Part shown: one piece after another, positions 27,738-36,741 of the stretch
Position numbering within the stretch: position 1 is the first letter of the stretch
Layout of the letters: each line of letters starts with the position of its first letter
Source: an uncultured Flavonifractor sp.
GTDB taxonomy: Bacteria; Bacillota; Clostridia; Oscillospirales; Oscillospiraceae
DNA length: 43,511 nucleotides
Direction: 5' to 3'
Assembly (NCBI GenBank): GCA_944383135.1
Contig: CALWOL010000081.1
Coordinates: 1-43,511, forward strand
Program-made: the position numbers and the translations under genes
Notes under the pieces: generated by a model
Told to the model about the DNA's origin: nothing
Database searches by the model: none
The model's input: only the letters and a program-made list of their open reading frames with translations

Positions 27738-27766
27738 TTGCATTTCCCATCCCGCCCTGCTATGAT
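27738..27766 (+). promoter_or_regulatory. Promoter of the glycerol operon
   Basis: A -35 TTGCAT (27738-27743), a 17-nt spacer and a -10 TATGAT (27761-27766) preceded by TGC give a good vegetative promoter with an extended -10. Transcription should start near 27773, about 100 nt before the glpP start codon, leaving room for the leader terminator at 27797-27833. A TTGACA at 27721-27726 lies too far upstream to pair with this -10. Confidence 0.75.
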
Positions 27767-27796
27767 AAAGATACACCGGTGCAGAGAGTGTGAGAT

Positions 27797-27833
27797 GCGC
27801 AGAGTGGTTCAGGCCGCTTTGCGCTTTTTCTTT
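27797..27833 (+). promoter_or_regulatory. glpP leader: Leader terminator, likely GlpP-controlled antitermination site
   Basis: An 11-bp stem with G-T wobbles (27797-27807 with 27814-27824, loop TTCAGG) is followed by TTTTTCTTT, an intrinsic terminator between the promoter and the first gene. In Bacillus subtilis, GlpP with glycerol-3-phosphate lets RNA polymerase read through a leader terminator before glpD. A GlpP-family gene is the first gene after this terminator, so the same control is the natural reading. No GlpP recognition sequence is defined well enough to point to. Confidence 0.7.
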
Positions 27834-27871
27834 GCGCCGGGCCGCTGGTTTGCATCTTGGAGGGACACAGT

Positions 27872-28582
27872 ATGGACACCCATCAGCTTTTGGAGCTTCT
27901 GGACATCGGGCCGGTGATCGCGGCGGTGAAGGACCCGGACGGTCTGGCCCAGGCCCTGGACAGCGACGTATCGGTTCTCTTTCTCCTCTATGGGGATATT
28001 CTCACCATTCGGGACACGGTGGCCCGGGTACGGGAGGCGGGCAAGCGGGTGTTTGTCCACCTGGACCTGATTGAGGGCCTGTCTCCCCGGGAAATCTCCG
28101 CCGACTTCATCGCCCGGAGCACCGCCGCCGACGGGGTGATCTCCACCAAGCCCGCCCTCACCCGCCGGGCCCGGGAGCTGGGACTGGTGGCCATTCAGCG
28201 CATCTTCCTGCTGGACTCCGTGGCCTTGAAAAATGTGGAGCGCCATTTCTCCCAGGAGAGCGCCGACCTGGTGGAAGTGCTGCCGGGGCTGATGCCCAAG
28301 ATCATCCGCCAGCTCTGCCGCACCACCGGCCGGCCCATCATCGCCGGCGGGCTCATTACCGACAAGGAGGATGTAACCGGGGCTCTGGGCGCCGGCGCGG
28401 TGGCGGTACTGTCTGGCCCTGGCGGAGACGGCGGTGCGCAACGGCGCGGTCCTCCATTTGGAGACCGCCGTCACCGGTCTCTCCCCCACGGAGAACGGCT
28501 GGCAGGTAGAGACCAACCGGGGGGTTCTGGAGGCCCGGTACGTGGTCAACGCCGCCGGGCTGGACGCCCAGGCCGTCCATGA
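27872..28582 (+). CDS. glpP: GlpP-family glycerol-3-phosphate-responsive antiterminator, 3' end replaced
   Basis: The ATG at 27872 follows GGAGGG. Residues 1 to ~177 match GlpP throughout: DSDVSVLFLLYGDI, VFVHLDLIEGL, GVISTKPAL, AIQRIFLLDS, VEVLPGLMPK, GRPIIAGGLI, ALGAGAVAV. GlpP is a TIM-barrel-like RNA-binding protein that senses glycerol-3-phosphate and causes antitermination of glp mRNA. Family members end soon after this point with a short tail of the type S/T-T-S-N-x-x-L-W. Here the sequence changes at ~28408 to LSGPGG... and reads on out of frame through DNA that in the next frame encodes the middle of a FAD oxidoreductase. The last ~15 native residues are therefore missing and ~58 unrelated residues are added. 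Activity is doubtful. It is the first gene of the glycerol operon. Confidence 0.8.
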   Translation: MDTHQLLELLDIGPVIAAVKDPDGLAQALDSDVSVLFLLYGDILTIRDTVARVREAGKRVFVHLDLIEGLSPREISADFIARSTAADGVISTKPALTRRARELGLVAIQRIFLLDSVALKNVERHFSQESADLVEVLPGLMPKIIRQLCRTTGRPIIAGGLITDKEDVTGALGAGAVAVLSGPGGDGGAQRRGPPFGDRRHRSLPHGERLAGRDQPGGSGGPVRGQRRRAGRPGRP

Positions 28583-29387
28583 GATGGCCGCCCCTCCCTC
28601 CTTTGCCATCCACCCCTCCCGGGGCCAGTACTTCCTGCTGGACAAAAGCGAGGGAGGCCGGGTGGGCCGGGTGATCTTCCAGTGTCCCAACGAGCACGGC
28701 AAGGGGGTGCTGGTGGCTCCCACCGTCCACGGCAACCTGATTGTGGGCCCCAACTCCGAGCCGGTGGCGGGGGACGACACCTCCACCACCGCCTCCGGAC
28801 TGGCCTATGTGCGCCAGACCGCGCTGCGCTCCGTGCCGTCGGTGGACTTCCGCGCCTCCATCCGCAATTTTGCCGGGGTGCGGGCGGTGGCCGACACCGG
28901 CGACTTTGTTATCTCGGAGGCCGCGCCCCGCTTCCTGGACCTGGCGGGGATCTGCTCTCCCGGCCTGTCCGCCGCCCCCGCCATCGGGGAGTATGCCGCG
29001 GAGCTGCTGGCCAAAAGCGGACTGGCCCTGGAGCGGAAGGCGGATTTCACCGCCAGCCGGAAGCGGGTCCGCTTCCGGGAGCTGCCGCCGGAGGAGAAGG
29101 CCAGACTGGCGGCGGAGCGCCCGGCCTATGGTCGGGTCATCTGCCGGTGCGAAACCGTCACTGAGGGAGAGATTCTGGACGCCCTGGCCGGTCCCATTCC
29201 CCCCCGCTCCATCGACGGGGTGAAGCGCCGGGCGGGCGCGGGGCTGGGCCGCTGTCAGGGTGGCTTCTGCGGCCCCCGGGTGCTGGAGCTGCTGGCCCGG
29301 GAGCAGGGGCGGTCACCGGGGGACATTCCCCAGGACAAGGCCGGCTCCTGGCTGCTGGCCTGTGAGACGAAGGGAGGGGCGCGCTGA
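28408..29387 (+). pseudogene. GlpA-like FAD-dependent oxidoreductase with BFD [2Fe-2S] domain, N-terminus deleted
   Basis: From ~28415 one frame reads LALAETAVRNGAVLHLETAV and continues as a DAO/GlpA-type flavoprotein (YVVNAAGLDAQAVHEMA, GQYFLLDKSEG, PTVHGNLIVGPNSEP, GICSPGLSAAPAIGEYAA). It ends in a BFD-like iron-sulfur domain with CRCETVTEGEI and GRCQGGFCGP, whose four cysteines fit a [2Fe-2S] centre. The N-terminal ~160 residues, including the Rossmann GxGxxG that binds FAD, are absent. In their place lies the end of glpP in another frame, so a deletion of roughly 0.5 kb is inferred. The protein cannot bind FAD normally. In intact clusters this enzyme is thought to oxidise glycerol-3-phosphate to dihydroxyacetone phosphate with its GlpB-like partner. 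Its TGA overlaps the next ATG (TGATG). Confidence 0.75.
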
Positions 29388-30647
29388 TGTACGATCTCAT
29401 TGTGATCGGCGGCGGCCCGGCCGGCCTGGCCGGGGCCTGCGCCGCCTGGGAGGCGGGCCTGCGCCGCATTCTCATCGTGGAGCGGGACCGGGAGCTGGGG
29501 GGGGATTCTCAACCAGTGCATCCACAACGGCTTTGGCCTGCACTATTTCAAGGAGGAGCTCACCGGCCCGGAATACGCCGGGCGGTTTATCCGGATGCTC
29601 CGGGACACCGGAGTGGAGGTGCGGCTGGACACCATGGTGCTGGAGGTTACGCCCGACCGGCAGGTCCACATGGTGGGCAAGGACACCGGCTACCGCGTGG
29701 AGGCGGTCAAAAGCATCCTGCTGGCCATGGGCTGCCGGGAGCGCACCCGGGGGGCCATCGCCATTCCCGGCACCCGGCCTGCCGGCATTTTCACCGCCGG
29801 GGCCGCCCAGCGGTATGTGAATATGGAAGGCTGGCTCCCCGGCAGGCGGGTGGTCATCCTGGGCAGCGGGGACATCGGCCTCATCATGGCCCGGCGGATG
29901 ACTCTGGAGGGGGCCAAGGTCCTGGCCTGCGTGGAGGTCATGCCCTATTCCGGCGGCCTGAACCGGAACATTGTCCAGTGCCTCCAGGACTATGACATCC
30001 CCCTCTACCTCTCCCACACCGTCACCGAGATCCGGGGCACGGAGCGGGTGGAGCAGGTGGTGGTGTCCCAGGTGGACCCGCGGCGGCAGCCCATCCCCGG
30101 CACCGAGATGGTATTCGACTGCGACACCCTGCTGCTCTCCGTGGGCCTGATTCCGGAGAACGAGCTGACCCGGCAGGCGGGCATCGCCATCGACCCCCGG
30201 ACCAACGGGGCGGTGGTGTGGGAGAATATGGAGACCTCCCTGCCCGGCGTGTTTGCCTCCGGCAACGTGGCCCACGTCCACGACCTGGTTGATTTCGTCA
30301 CCGCCGAGAGCCAGCGGGCGGGAAAGGCCGCCGCCCGGTTTGTGCTGGACGGGGCGGGGGAACCCGGCTCCGCCCTGGAGGTGGTCAACGGGGACGGGGT
30401 GAGCTACACCGTCCCCCAGCGCATCCGGCCGGAGCGGGTGGAAGCAGCCTGCGATCTGTTTTTCCGGGTGAACCGGGTGTGCGGCCCCAGCCGCATCGCG
30501 GTTACCTCCGGCGGAAACCGGATTGCCGCCTATTCCAGGGACTGCCTGGCCCCCGGCGAAATGGAGCACATCCTGCTGCCCCGCAAGCTGCTGGACCGGG
30601 CCGGCGGCGCCCTGACGGTGTCCATTGAGGAGGTGGCGTCCAAATGA
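29387..30647 (+). pseudogene. GlpB-like NAD(P)/FAD-dependent oxidoreductase, frameshifted in a G8 tract
   Basis: The ATG overlaps the stop of the preceding gene. Residues 1-39 carry the FAD-binding Rossmann start ([17 protein letters not shown]...[11 protein letters not shown]). At 29497-29504 a run of eight G shifts the frame, which then ends at 29995. With seven G the frame reads [19 protein letters not shown] and runs without a stop to 30647, giving ~420 residues. The second part contains the NAD(P)-binding loop [17 protein letters not shown] and the terminal FAD contact GVFASGNVAHVHDLVD. The enzyme is thought to pass electrons from the glycerol-3-phosphate oxidoreductase to an acceptor. 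The G8 could be a sequencing error, a fixed mutation or a slippage-prone switch. Its end overlaps the DUF1667 gene by 4 bp (ATGA). Confidence 0.8.
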
Positions 30648-31018
30648 AGGAACTGATCTGCATCGTCTGTCCCCAGGGCTGCCGTCTGAAGGTAGACGAG
30701 GAGCGGGACTATGACGTCACCGGCAACCGCTGTCCCCGGGGCGCGGCGTACGGCAGGGCGGAGCTGACCCACCCCACCCGGGTGGTTACCTCCACCGTCC
30801 GCTGCACGGGGGGAGCCTACCCCCGCTGCCCGGTCAAAACCAGCGGTCCGATTCCAAAAAGCGCGATTTTTTCTGCCATGGCGCTGCTGGACGAAGTGAC
30901 CCTGACCGCCCCCGTCCGCGCGGGGCAGGTAGTTGTGGAAAATGTCATGGGCACCGGAGTGGACTTTGTGGCCACCCGGAGCATGTGCCGGGGAACTGAA
31001 GAGAGGGGCGCAGTATGA
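30644..31018 (+). CDS. DUF1667 cysteine-rich protein of the glycerol oxidation cluster
   Basis: The 124-residue product starts [15 protein letters not shown] and has the family's cysteine pattern (CIVCPQGC near the N-terminus, then NRCPRGAAY, and later [17 protein letters not shown]). Such cysteine spacing suits an iron-sulfur cluster or metal site. The family regularly lies between the GlpB-like oxidoreductase and glpK in clostridia, where it is presumed to be the electron-transfer subunit; this role comes from gene context, not from the sequence. It overlaps both neighbours by 4 bp (ATGA), so it is translated coupled with them. It is intact, unlike the two genes before it. Confidence 0.85.
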   Translation: MKELICIVCPQGCRLKVDEERDYDVTGNRCPRGAAYGRAELTHPTRVVTSTVRCTGGAYPRCPVKTSGPIPKSAIFSAMALLDEVTLTAPVRAGQVVVENVMGTGVDFVATRSMCRGTEERGAV

Positions 31019-32502
31019 TGGCCAAATACATTCTGGCTCTGGACCAGGGCACCACCAGCTCCCGGGCCATTCTCTTTGACCGGGAGCAGAATATCATCGC
31101 CGTCTCCCAGAAGGAATTTACCCAGTTCTATCCCCGGGAGGGCTGGGTGGAGCACGACCCCATGGAGATCTGGTCCTCCCAGTACGGGGTGATGATGGAG
31201 GTCATCGCCCAGTCCGGCGTGGACCCGGCGGAAATCGCCGCCATCGGCATCACCAACCAGCGGGAGACCACCATCCTGTGGGACAGGGAGACCGGCCGGC
31301 CCATCCACAACGCCATTGTGTGGCAGTGCCGCCGGACCGCCGGCATGGTGGACCGGCTGATCTCCCACGGCCTGGGGGACCACATCCGGCGAACCACCGG
31401 CCTCATCCCCGACGCCTATTTTTCCGCCACCAAGATCAAGTGGATTCTGGACCACACGGAGGGGGCCAGGGAGAAGGCCCGGCGGGGGGAGATCCTCTTC
31501 GGCACGGTGGACTGCTGGCTGCTGTGGAAGCTCACCGGCGGGGCGGTCCACGTCACCGACGTGACCAACGCCTCCCGCACCATGCTCTACGACATCAGAA
31601 AGCTGGACTGGGACGACACCCTGCTCCAGGCCCTGGACATCCCCCGGGCCATGCTGCCCCAGGTCCGCTCCTCCAGCGAAATCTACGGCTATACCGACAT
31701 CCAGGGGGCCCGGATTCCCATCGCCGGCATGGCCGGGGACCAGCAGGCCGCCCTGTTCGGGCAGGGGTGCTTCTCCCCCGGGGACGCGAAAAACACCTAC
31801 GGCACCGGCTGCTTCCTGCTGATGAATACCGGTGAGCAGCCCTGCGACAGCGGCAACGGCCTGCTCACCACCATCGCGGTGGGTCTGGGGGACAGGGTGC
31901 AGTACGCCCTGGAGGGCTCGGTCTTTGTGGGCGGGGCGGTGATCCAGTGGCTGCGGGATGAGCTGCGCTTCTTCCCCGACAGCCGGGACGCGGAGTATTA
32001 CGCCCAGAAGGTGCCGGACAACGGCGGGGTCTATCTGGTGCCCGCCTTCACCGGCCTGGGCGCCCCCTACTGGGACATGTACGCCCGGGGCATTCTGGTG
32101 GGTCTCACCCGGGGCACCCGGCGGGAGCACATCATCCGGGCCGCCCAGGAGTCCATCGCCTACCAGGTGGCCGATCTGGTCCACGCCATGGAGGGGGACA
32201 CCGGCGTGCCGCTGACCCGGCTGAAGGCGGACGGCGGAGCCAGCCGGGATGTATTCCTGATGCAGTTCCAGGCGGACATTCTGGACCGGGCGGTGCTCCG
32301 CCCCGCCATCCGGGAGACCACCGCCCTGGGGGCCGCCTATCTGGCTGGGCTGGCCGCCGGCGTCTGGTCTTCCACGGAGGAGCTGTCCCGCCTGTGGCGG
32401 TGCGACACCACGTTTTCGCCGGACATGGAATCCAATCGCCGGAACGCGCTGCTTTCCCGCTGGCACCGGGCGGTGGAGCGCTGCCGGGACTGGGCGCAGT
32501 AA
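31015..32502 (+). CDS. glpK: Glycerol kinase
   Basis: Glycerol kinase phosphorylates glycerol with ATP to glycerol-3-phosphate in the cytoplasm. The 495-residue product has the full length of the family and its landmarks: [19 protein letters not shown] (ATP and Mg site), [64 protein letters not shown] and the C-terminal FGGY-type region ([20 protein letters not shown]). Two adjacent ATGs (31015 and 31018) are possible; GAGAGGGG lies 6 nt before the first. It ends the glycerol operon, followed by the terminator at 32696-32739. With the two oxidoreductase genes broken, the cell could make glycerol-3-phosphate from glycerol but would need another dehydrogenase to use it. Confidence 0.97.
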   Translation: MMAKYILALDQGTTSSRAILFDREQNIIAVSQKEFTQFYPREGWVEHDPMEIWSSQYGVMMEVIAQSGVDPAEIAAIGITNQRETTILWDRETGRPIHNAIVWQCRRTAGMVDRLISHGLGDHIRRTTGLIPDAYFSATKIKWILDHTEGAREKARRGEILFGTVDCWLLWKLTGGAVHVTDVTNASRTMLYDIRKLDWDDTLLQALDIPRAMLPQVRSSSEIYGYTDIQGARIPIAGMAGDQQAALFGQGCFSPGDAKNTYGTGCFLLMNTGEQPCDSGNGLLTTIAVGLGDRVQYALEGSVFVGGAVIQWLRDELRFFPDSRDAEYYAQKVPDNGGVYLVPAFTGLGAPYWDMYARGILVGLTRGTRREHIIRAAQESIAYQVADLVHAMEGDTGVPLTRLKADGGASRDVFLMQFQADILDRAVLRPAIRETTALGAAYLAGLAAGVWSSTEELSRLWRCDTTFSPDMESNRRNALLSRWHRAVERCRDWAQ

Positions 32503-32695
32503 CCGCCCAGCCAAGGGGGAAAAGCAGCGGAAGCTTCCTCCGATTGCCGTTTGGCTCTTTGCCGGAGCATCCTTCCGGGACGGCTTACCCAAGAAGTTCC
32601 CGGACCCGGACCAAGGACGTACCGGACGAATCCGCAAATCTCGCCGACGGCGAAGCCGGCCCAGGCCAGTTTCCAGGCCGGTCTGGGAGATGGAG
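32503..32695 (+). other. Intergenic stretch without a recognisable gene
   Basis: Between the glpK stop and the terminator at 32696-32739 lie ~190 bp of G+C-rich sequence with several short GGCC-centred inverted repeats (for example around 32650-32690). Short open frames exist on both strands, but none has a credible ribosome site or a recognisable product. It could be a dispersed intergenic repeat, which cannot be tested from one window. From 32740 to 32868 I also see nothing. Confidence 0.4.
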
Positions 32696-32739
32696 AAAAA
32701 TCAGGCCTCCGGAAGTGCATTCCGGAGGCCTGATTTTTT
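32696..32739. terminator. Bidirectional intrinsic terminator between glpK and kdpE
   Basis: A 14-bp perfect stem (32701-32714 with 32720-32733, loop GTGCA) is flanked by AAAAA on the left and TTTTTT on the right, so it works as a terminator in both directions. It lies between the convergent glycerol operon and the kdpE end of the potassium block. Confidence 0.92.
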
Positions 32740-32868
32740 GTCCGCGGCTTGTTCCCCGCCAACGCCGTTTTCCCAAATTTTTTTGGTTATTGAGGGGCGG
32801 CCTCCTTCCCACAGCGCCCATTCCTCCGCCCTCTCCGCGCGGGCATTGTCCAAAAGGTCAATCCACCG

Positions 32869-33570
32869 CTATTCCACTTTCATCATCCGGTAGCCGACTC
32901 CAATATGCGTCTGAATATATTGAGGAGATCCCGGCTCTTTCTCCAGCTTCTTGCGCAGCGTCGCCATAAAGACGCGCAGGGAAGCCACGTCATTTTCCCA
33001 GCTTCTTCCCCAGAGCTGCTGGGTGATAAAGGTATGGGTCAGCACCTTGCCCATATTTTTGCAAAGCAGGCACAGCAGCTTATACTCGCTTGGGGTCAGG
33101 TGGAGCTCCTCTCCATCCAGAAACGCGCAGCCGGCGGCATAGTCCACCTTTAGTTTCCCGTTTGTAAAAACGGCGTCTGCATTTACGGCGCCAATCTGCA
33201 GCGCGGCCAGGCGCCGCTGCGTAACCCGCAGCCGGGCAAGCAGTTCCTCCACAGAGAAGGGCTTTGTCAGATAGTCATCCGCGCCGGCATCCAGCGCTTC
33301 AATCTTATCCGTGTCCTCACTGCGGGCGCTGATCACAATAATGGGCATATTGGACCAGGACCGGACCTTATGAATGACTTCCACTCCGTCCATATCCGGC
33401 AGGCCCAGGTCCAAAAGAATGATTTCAGGGTTATGGGAGGAGGCCTCCAAAACAGCAGACTCTCCGTTCGCCGCAGTCAGGAAGCGGTAATCATGGGCTT
33501 TTAGCGTGGTGGTGATCAGGTTGCGGACGGGCGTGTCGTCCTCAACCACTAATATCAACGGTTTATTCAT
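32869..33570 (-). CDS. kdpE: KdpE, response regulator for potassium genes
   Basis: An OmpR/PhoB-type response regulator of 233 residues. The receiver domain shows the acidic pair E10-D11-D12, the phosphorylated aspartate D54 (ILLDLGLPDMDG) and the conserved lysine in LTKPFS. The C-terminal winged-helix domain shows LTPSEYKLLCLLCKNMGKVLT and the terminal GVGYRM. KdpE is phosphorylated by KdpD when potassium is short and activates potassium-uptake genes. Its ATG overlaps the end of kdpD by 8 bp (ATGAATAA), so translation is coupled. The likely targets here are the ktr and kdpC promoters, because no kdpAB genes are present in the window. Candidate direct repeats for an OmpR-family protein lie at 38880-38898. 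Confidence 0.95.
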   Translation of the reverse strand: MNKPLILVVEDDTPVRNLITTTLKAHDYRFLTAANGESAVLEASSHNPEIILLDLGLPDMDGVEVIHKVRSWSNMPIIVISARSEDTDKIEALDAGADDYLTKPFSVEELLARLRVTQRRLAALQIGAVNADAVFTNGKLKVDYAAGCAFLDGEELHLTPSEYKLLCLLCKNMGKVLTHTFITQQLWGRSWENDVASLRVFMATLRKKLEKEPGSPQYIQTHIGVGYRMMKVE

Positions 33571-36208
33571 GCAATTCTACCTCCCCGGCTGGTACGGAAA
33601 ATGTAAAAACCGAGCCATGCGGCACATTGTCCGTCACCGCAATTTCCCCGCCGTGCGCATTGATGATGGACTTGCACAGGGCCAGCCCCAAACCCATGCT
33701 GCGGCGGCTATCCGCAATGCGGTTGGAGGCGCTGTAAAACATATCAAATATATGGGGCTTGGCCTGGTCCGAAATGCCAGGCCCATTATCCGCCACAAAA
33801 ATAGAAATAAATTTCCCCTGCCGCCACCACCCGATATCAATTTGTGAGCCAGGCGGGGTATATTTGATGGCATTGTCCACAATGTTGATCAAAACTTGAA
33901 TCAGCAGTTTTGCGTCAACCTGCACCAGGACGTAATCTTCACTGCTCTGCACATTCAGGCGGTACTCCACGCTCTTTCGGCTGATGTGGCGCAGCGCCTC
34001 CGCCACCACCTCGTCAATCAGTTCCGTGGACATGTGCAGATTCATTTTTCCCTCTTCCAGCCGGCTGACCGACAGCAGATTTTCTACCAGGTTAATGAGC
34101 CATACGGCATCGTCATAAATATCGGTGTACATCTGCTCCTTGGTCTTGGCGTCAAACAGGTCCCCGTTGGAGAGCAGGTTGCTGGCATTCCCCGAAATGG
34201 AGGTGAGAGGGGTGCGCAGATCATGGGAGATGGAGCGAAGCAGGTTGGCCCGCAGCTGCTCGTTTTTGGCCAGAACCGCGGCCGCTTCTTTTTCCTCCAG
34301 ATTCTTTTGGTTTTCCAGGGCGAGCGCACATTCCCCCAGGACCGAGAGGAGGATGCTTGTCTCAAAAGAATCCAGGGGCTTGTCCGACGCGGCGATGCCC
34401 ACAACTCCATATATCTGCTCTCCCGTGCGAATGGACAGGTAGGTACAGGAGGCATCCGGAAGATTATCGGTTCCGGCGCCTGCCCGCTTATTGTTCGCAG
34501 CCACCCACCGCGCCACCTCTTGTTCCCTTTCCGAAATAAATGGGGCCGGAGTCTCCCCCTCGTTTGCAAGAAAGACCTGCGGTTCCATCAGCCCCTCCTG
34601 TCCGACCCGGTACGCAACAATATCCCGCTGAAATATTTTCAGCAGCTGCCCCGCCGTTATGGAGATAATCTCCTCCTGGGTTCCGGCCTTTTGAAGGTTC
34701 TGGCTGGTTTCAAAAAGAAGTCTGGTGCGCCACGCCACCTGAGCAGAGCGTTTGGCATGGGATTTCAGCTTGGATGCCAGAGAGCCGGTAAGCAAGGAGG
34801 CCAGAAACATGACCAGAAACGTAACCGGATACTCACTGTCATAGGCATGCAGAGAAAATCTGGGGTCGGTAAAGAAGAAGTTGAAGGTAAGCACGCTGAC
34901 AATGGAGGCAATAAAACTGCAGGTAGAGCTTTTGGTAAACACCGATATCAGCATAACGCCCAGGATATACAGGGTAATAATGTTTGCTTCCGTAAATCCC
35001 CAGTTGTAAAATAAAAACCCCGTGAGCGTGGATAAAACAAGAATCCCCACGCTCTTCAGCAGGTCCAGTATCGAGACGGCGGGTATGTGCATGGCTTCTC
35101 GATGCTTCGCCGCGAGCTGTCCTTTCATTCCATTGTCCGGAATAATGTGAATGTCCAGCTCGGGAGCCAGCTCAATCAGCCGTTCGGTCAAAGATGCCTT
35201 GCGGAAAAAGAGCCGGCGGGGTATGCCGCTGCGGCCCAGCACTATTTTCGTAACCCCGGACAGCCGCGCGAATTCGGCGATTTGATATGCCACATCATCT
35301 CCGTAGACCGTTTCAATCGACGCCCCCAGCCGCTGCGCCAATTGAATGTTTGCCTGAAGCCTGTCCTTATTTCCCTGGGATATCCATTGAAATTCTTTTG
35401 TCTCCACAAAAAGCGCCGTAAACCCGCATCGAAAGGCGCCCGCCATGCGTGCCGCCGTGCGTATAATCTTTTCGTTGGAGGGAGCGGAGGAGAGACAGAC
35501 CAGGATGTGCTCATGGGCATGGTACTCCGTCCTGCTGGGGGAGATTCGGGTGTGCAGAGAAATCCGGTCCGCACAGCGGCGCAGGGCGATTTCATGGAGG
35601 GCGTTCAATTGCGGCAGCGAGCAGGCGGAAAGCAGCTCCTCCTTCTGCTGCTGCAAAAAACGCCGCTGCAGTCTCTCCGGCTCAATGTCGATAAATTCCA
35701 CTTCCGCCGCCTGATCGAATACCCGGTCCGGTATACGCTCGGATATGGGCGCTCCCAATACGGAGGAAACGGAATCCTGAATGCTTTCCACATGCTGAAG
35801 GTCCAGGGTTGTGTAGACGTCCACGCCGGCTTTCAGCAGCTCCTCAATGTCCTGGTACCGCCTCATATGGCGGGAGTCATCCGTATTCAAATGGGACAAG
35901 TCATCAACGAGGATCAATTCCGGCGCCCTTTTTAAGCAGGCGTCCAAATCAATTTCGTCGCTTTTCTGTCCGGCGCTTGCAACCGTTTTACAGGGTAATT
36001 GCTCAAAGCCCTGCGCCAAGGCCCGGGTTTCAGGCCACCGCTCCGCGGAGAGCAGCCCAATCACCGCATCCACTCCCGCCTGTCTGGCTCTGTCGGCGGC
36101 CATCAGCATGGCGTAGCTTTTCCCCGTGCCTGAAAAATAGCTGGCAAAAACAGAGAGTTTTCCTTGCTTCCCCTTTGCAGTCCGGTCAGGCGGCACGGCT
36201 GTATTCAT
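33563..36208 (-). CDS. kdpD: KdpD, osmosensitive potassium sensor histidine kinase
   Basis: The frame is open from 36319, but the ATG at 36208 is chosen because AAAGGAGGG lies 6 nt upstream; the product has 881 residues. Order: N-terminal KdpD domain with a Walker A-like loop (SGTGKS, residues 26-31, in place of the usual PGVGKT); a universal-stress-like domain (HILVCLSSAPSNEKIIRTA, later VLGRSG); four closely spaced membrane segments (~residues 390-490); a GAF-like domain; a HisKA box with the phosphorylated histidine H662 (SISHDLRTPLTS); and a HATPase domain (NIVDNAIKYTPPG, VADNGPGI, MGLGLALC). It senses potassium or turgor and controls KdpE. It is the penultimate gene of the block and overlaps kdpE. 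Confidence 0.95.
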   Translation of the reverse strand: MNTAVPPDRTAKGKQGKLSVFASYFSGTGKSYAMLMAADRARQAGVDAVIGLLSAERWPETRALAQGFEQLPCKTVASAGQKSDEIDLDACLKRAPELILVDDLSHLNTDDSRHMRRYQDIEELLKAGVDVYTTLDLQHVESIQDSVSSVLGAPISERIPDRVFDQAAEVEFIDIEPERLQRRFLQQQKEELLSACSLPQLNALHEIALRRCADRISLHTRISPSRTEYHAHEHILVCLSSAPSNEKIIRTAARMAGAFRCGFTALFVETKEFQWISQGNKDRLQANIQLAQRLGASIETVYGDDVAYQIAEFARLSGVTKIVLGRSGIPRRLFFRKASLTERLIELAPELDIHIIPDNGMKGQLAAKHREAMHIPAVSILDLLKSVGILVLSTLTGFLFYNWGFTEANIITLYILGVMLISVFTKSSTCSFIASIVSVLTFNFFFTDPRFSLHAYDSEYPVTFLVMFLASLLTGSLASKLKSHAKRSAQVAWRTRLLFETSQNLQKAGTQEEIISITAGQLLKIFQRDIVAYRVGQEGLMEPQVFLANEGETPAPFISEREQEVARWVAANNKRAGAGTDNLPDASCTYLSIRTGEQIYGVVGIAASDKPLDSFETSILLSVLGECALALENQKNLEEKEAAAVLAKNEQLRANLLRSISHDLRTPLTSISGNASNLLSNGDLFDAKTKEQMYTDIYDDAVWLINLVENLLSVSRLEEGKMNLHMSTELIDEVVAEALRHISRKSVEYRLNVQSSEDYVLVQVDAKLLIQVLINIVDNAIKYTPPGSQIDIGWWRQGKFISIFVADNGPGISDQAKPHIFDMFYSASNRIADSRRSMGLGLALCKSIINAHGGEIAVTDNVPHGSVFTFSVPAGEVELHE

Positions 36209-36249
36209 TGAAATCCCTCCTTTCAGGCAGAGGTTATTATAGCACGCTT

Positions 36250-36741
36250 TTACGGTCCATGTCCGCAAAACCGCTGCACAAATTCCGCGGTCAAAAAGGG
36301 GGCGGCCTGATGCTTCCACAGAATCTTTTCGTGCCGCGGGGTTTGGTCAAGGGTTTTGACCGGCAGCCCGCTGTACGCCATGAAAACGGACCGCGGGTTT
36401 ACGGTAACGCATTCCCACCGCGCTGGAAGCCCGCTTTCCGCCTGGGCGGACACGATTGCCACATCGGCATCTCCCGCGTCGAAGGCCCTTATGACCTCCC
36501 GTTCCTGTCCGAAAGACAAGCTGCACTGTACGTTTGGATATCTGGCGCCCATATCATTCAAAATCTCTGCGGCGGACGGTATCGCATGAAGGCACGAGGT
36601 CGCGACATGGAGTGGGAGCATATTTTCCCGTTCCGCGTTTTGTCGCCTGACCCGCTCCAAAAAGCAATCTATCTTTGCCATGATAAAATAACCGGCCGCC
36701 GCAACCGCGGCAAAGCCGCCCAGCAAAACAAGGGCCTCCAT
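36250..36741 (-). CDS. Membrane-anchored protein with a substrate-binding-like domain, function unknown
   Basis: The ATG at 36741 is preferred to the one at 36756 because GGAGGG lies 7 nt before it; the product has 163 residues. It begins with one membrane helix (LVLLGGFAAVAAAGYFIMA), then a short charged linker and a domain resembling half of a periplasmic-binding or LysR-effector fold: LHVATSCLHAIPSAAEILNDM, YPNVQCSLSFGQEREVIRAF, GDADVAIVSAQ. Such a domain usually binds a small ligand, but at ~120 residues it is only one lobe or a shortened domain. The gene lies between ktrA and kdpD with gaps of ~40 bp on both sides, so it is probably co-transcribed and could be an extra sensor or partner for KdpD or KtrAB. 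I do not recognise a named family. Confidence 0.8.
   Translation of the reverse strand: MEALVLLGGFAAVAAAGYFIMAKIDCFLERVRRQNAERENMLPLHVATSCLHAIPSAAEILNDMGARYPNVQCSLSFGQEREVIRAFDAGDADVAIVSAQAESGLPARWECVTVNPRSVFMAYSGLPVKTLDQTPRHEKILWKHQAAPFLTAEFVQRFCGHGP

Noticed and set aside
27721..27766. TTGACA at 27721 as the -35 of the glycerol promoter
   Set aside because: It lies 34 nt from the -10 TATGAT. TTGCAT at 27738 with a 17-nt spacer fits.
30817..32637. A 606-codon minus-strand frame opposite glpK
   Set aside because: glpK is a clear full-length family member on the plus strand; the opposite frame has no recognisable product or ribosome site.
32394..32969. A plus-strand frame running from the end of glpK over the terminator into kdpE
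   Set aside because: It overlaps glpK, a strong terminator and the kdpE 3' end, and has no similarity to any protein I know.
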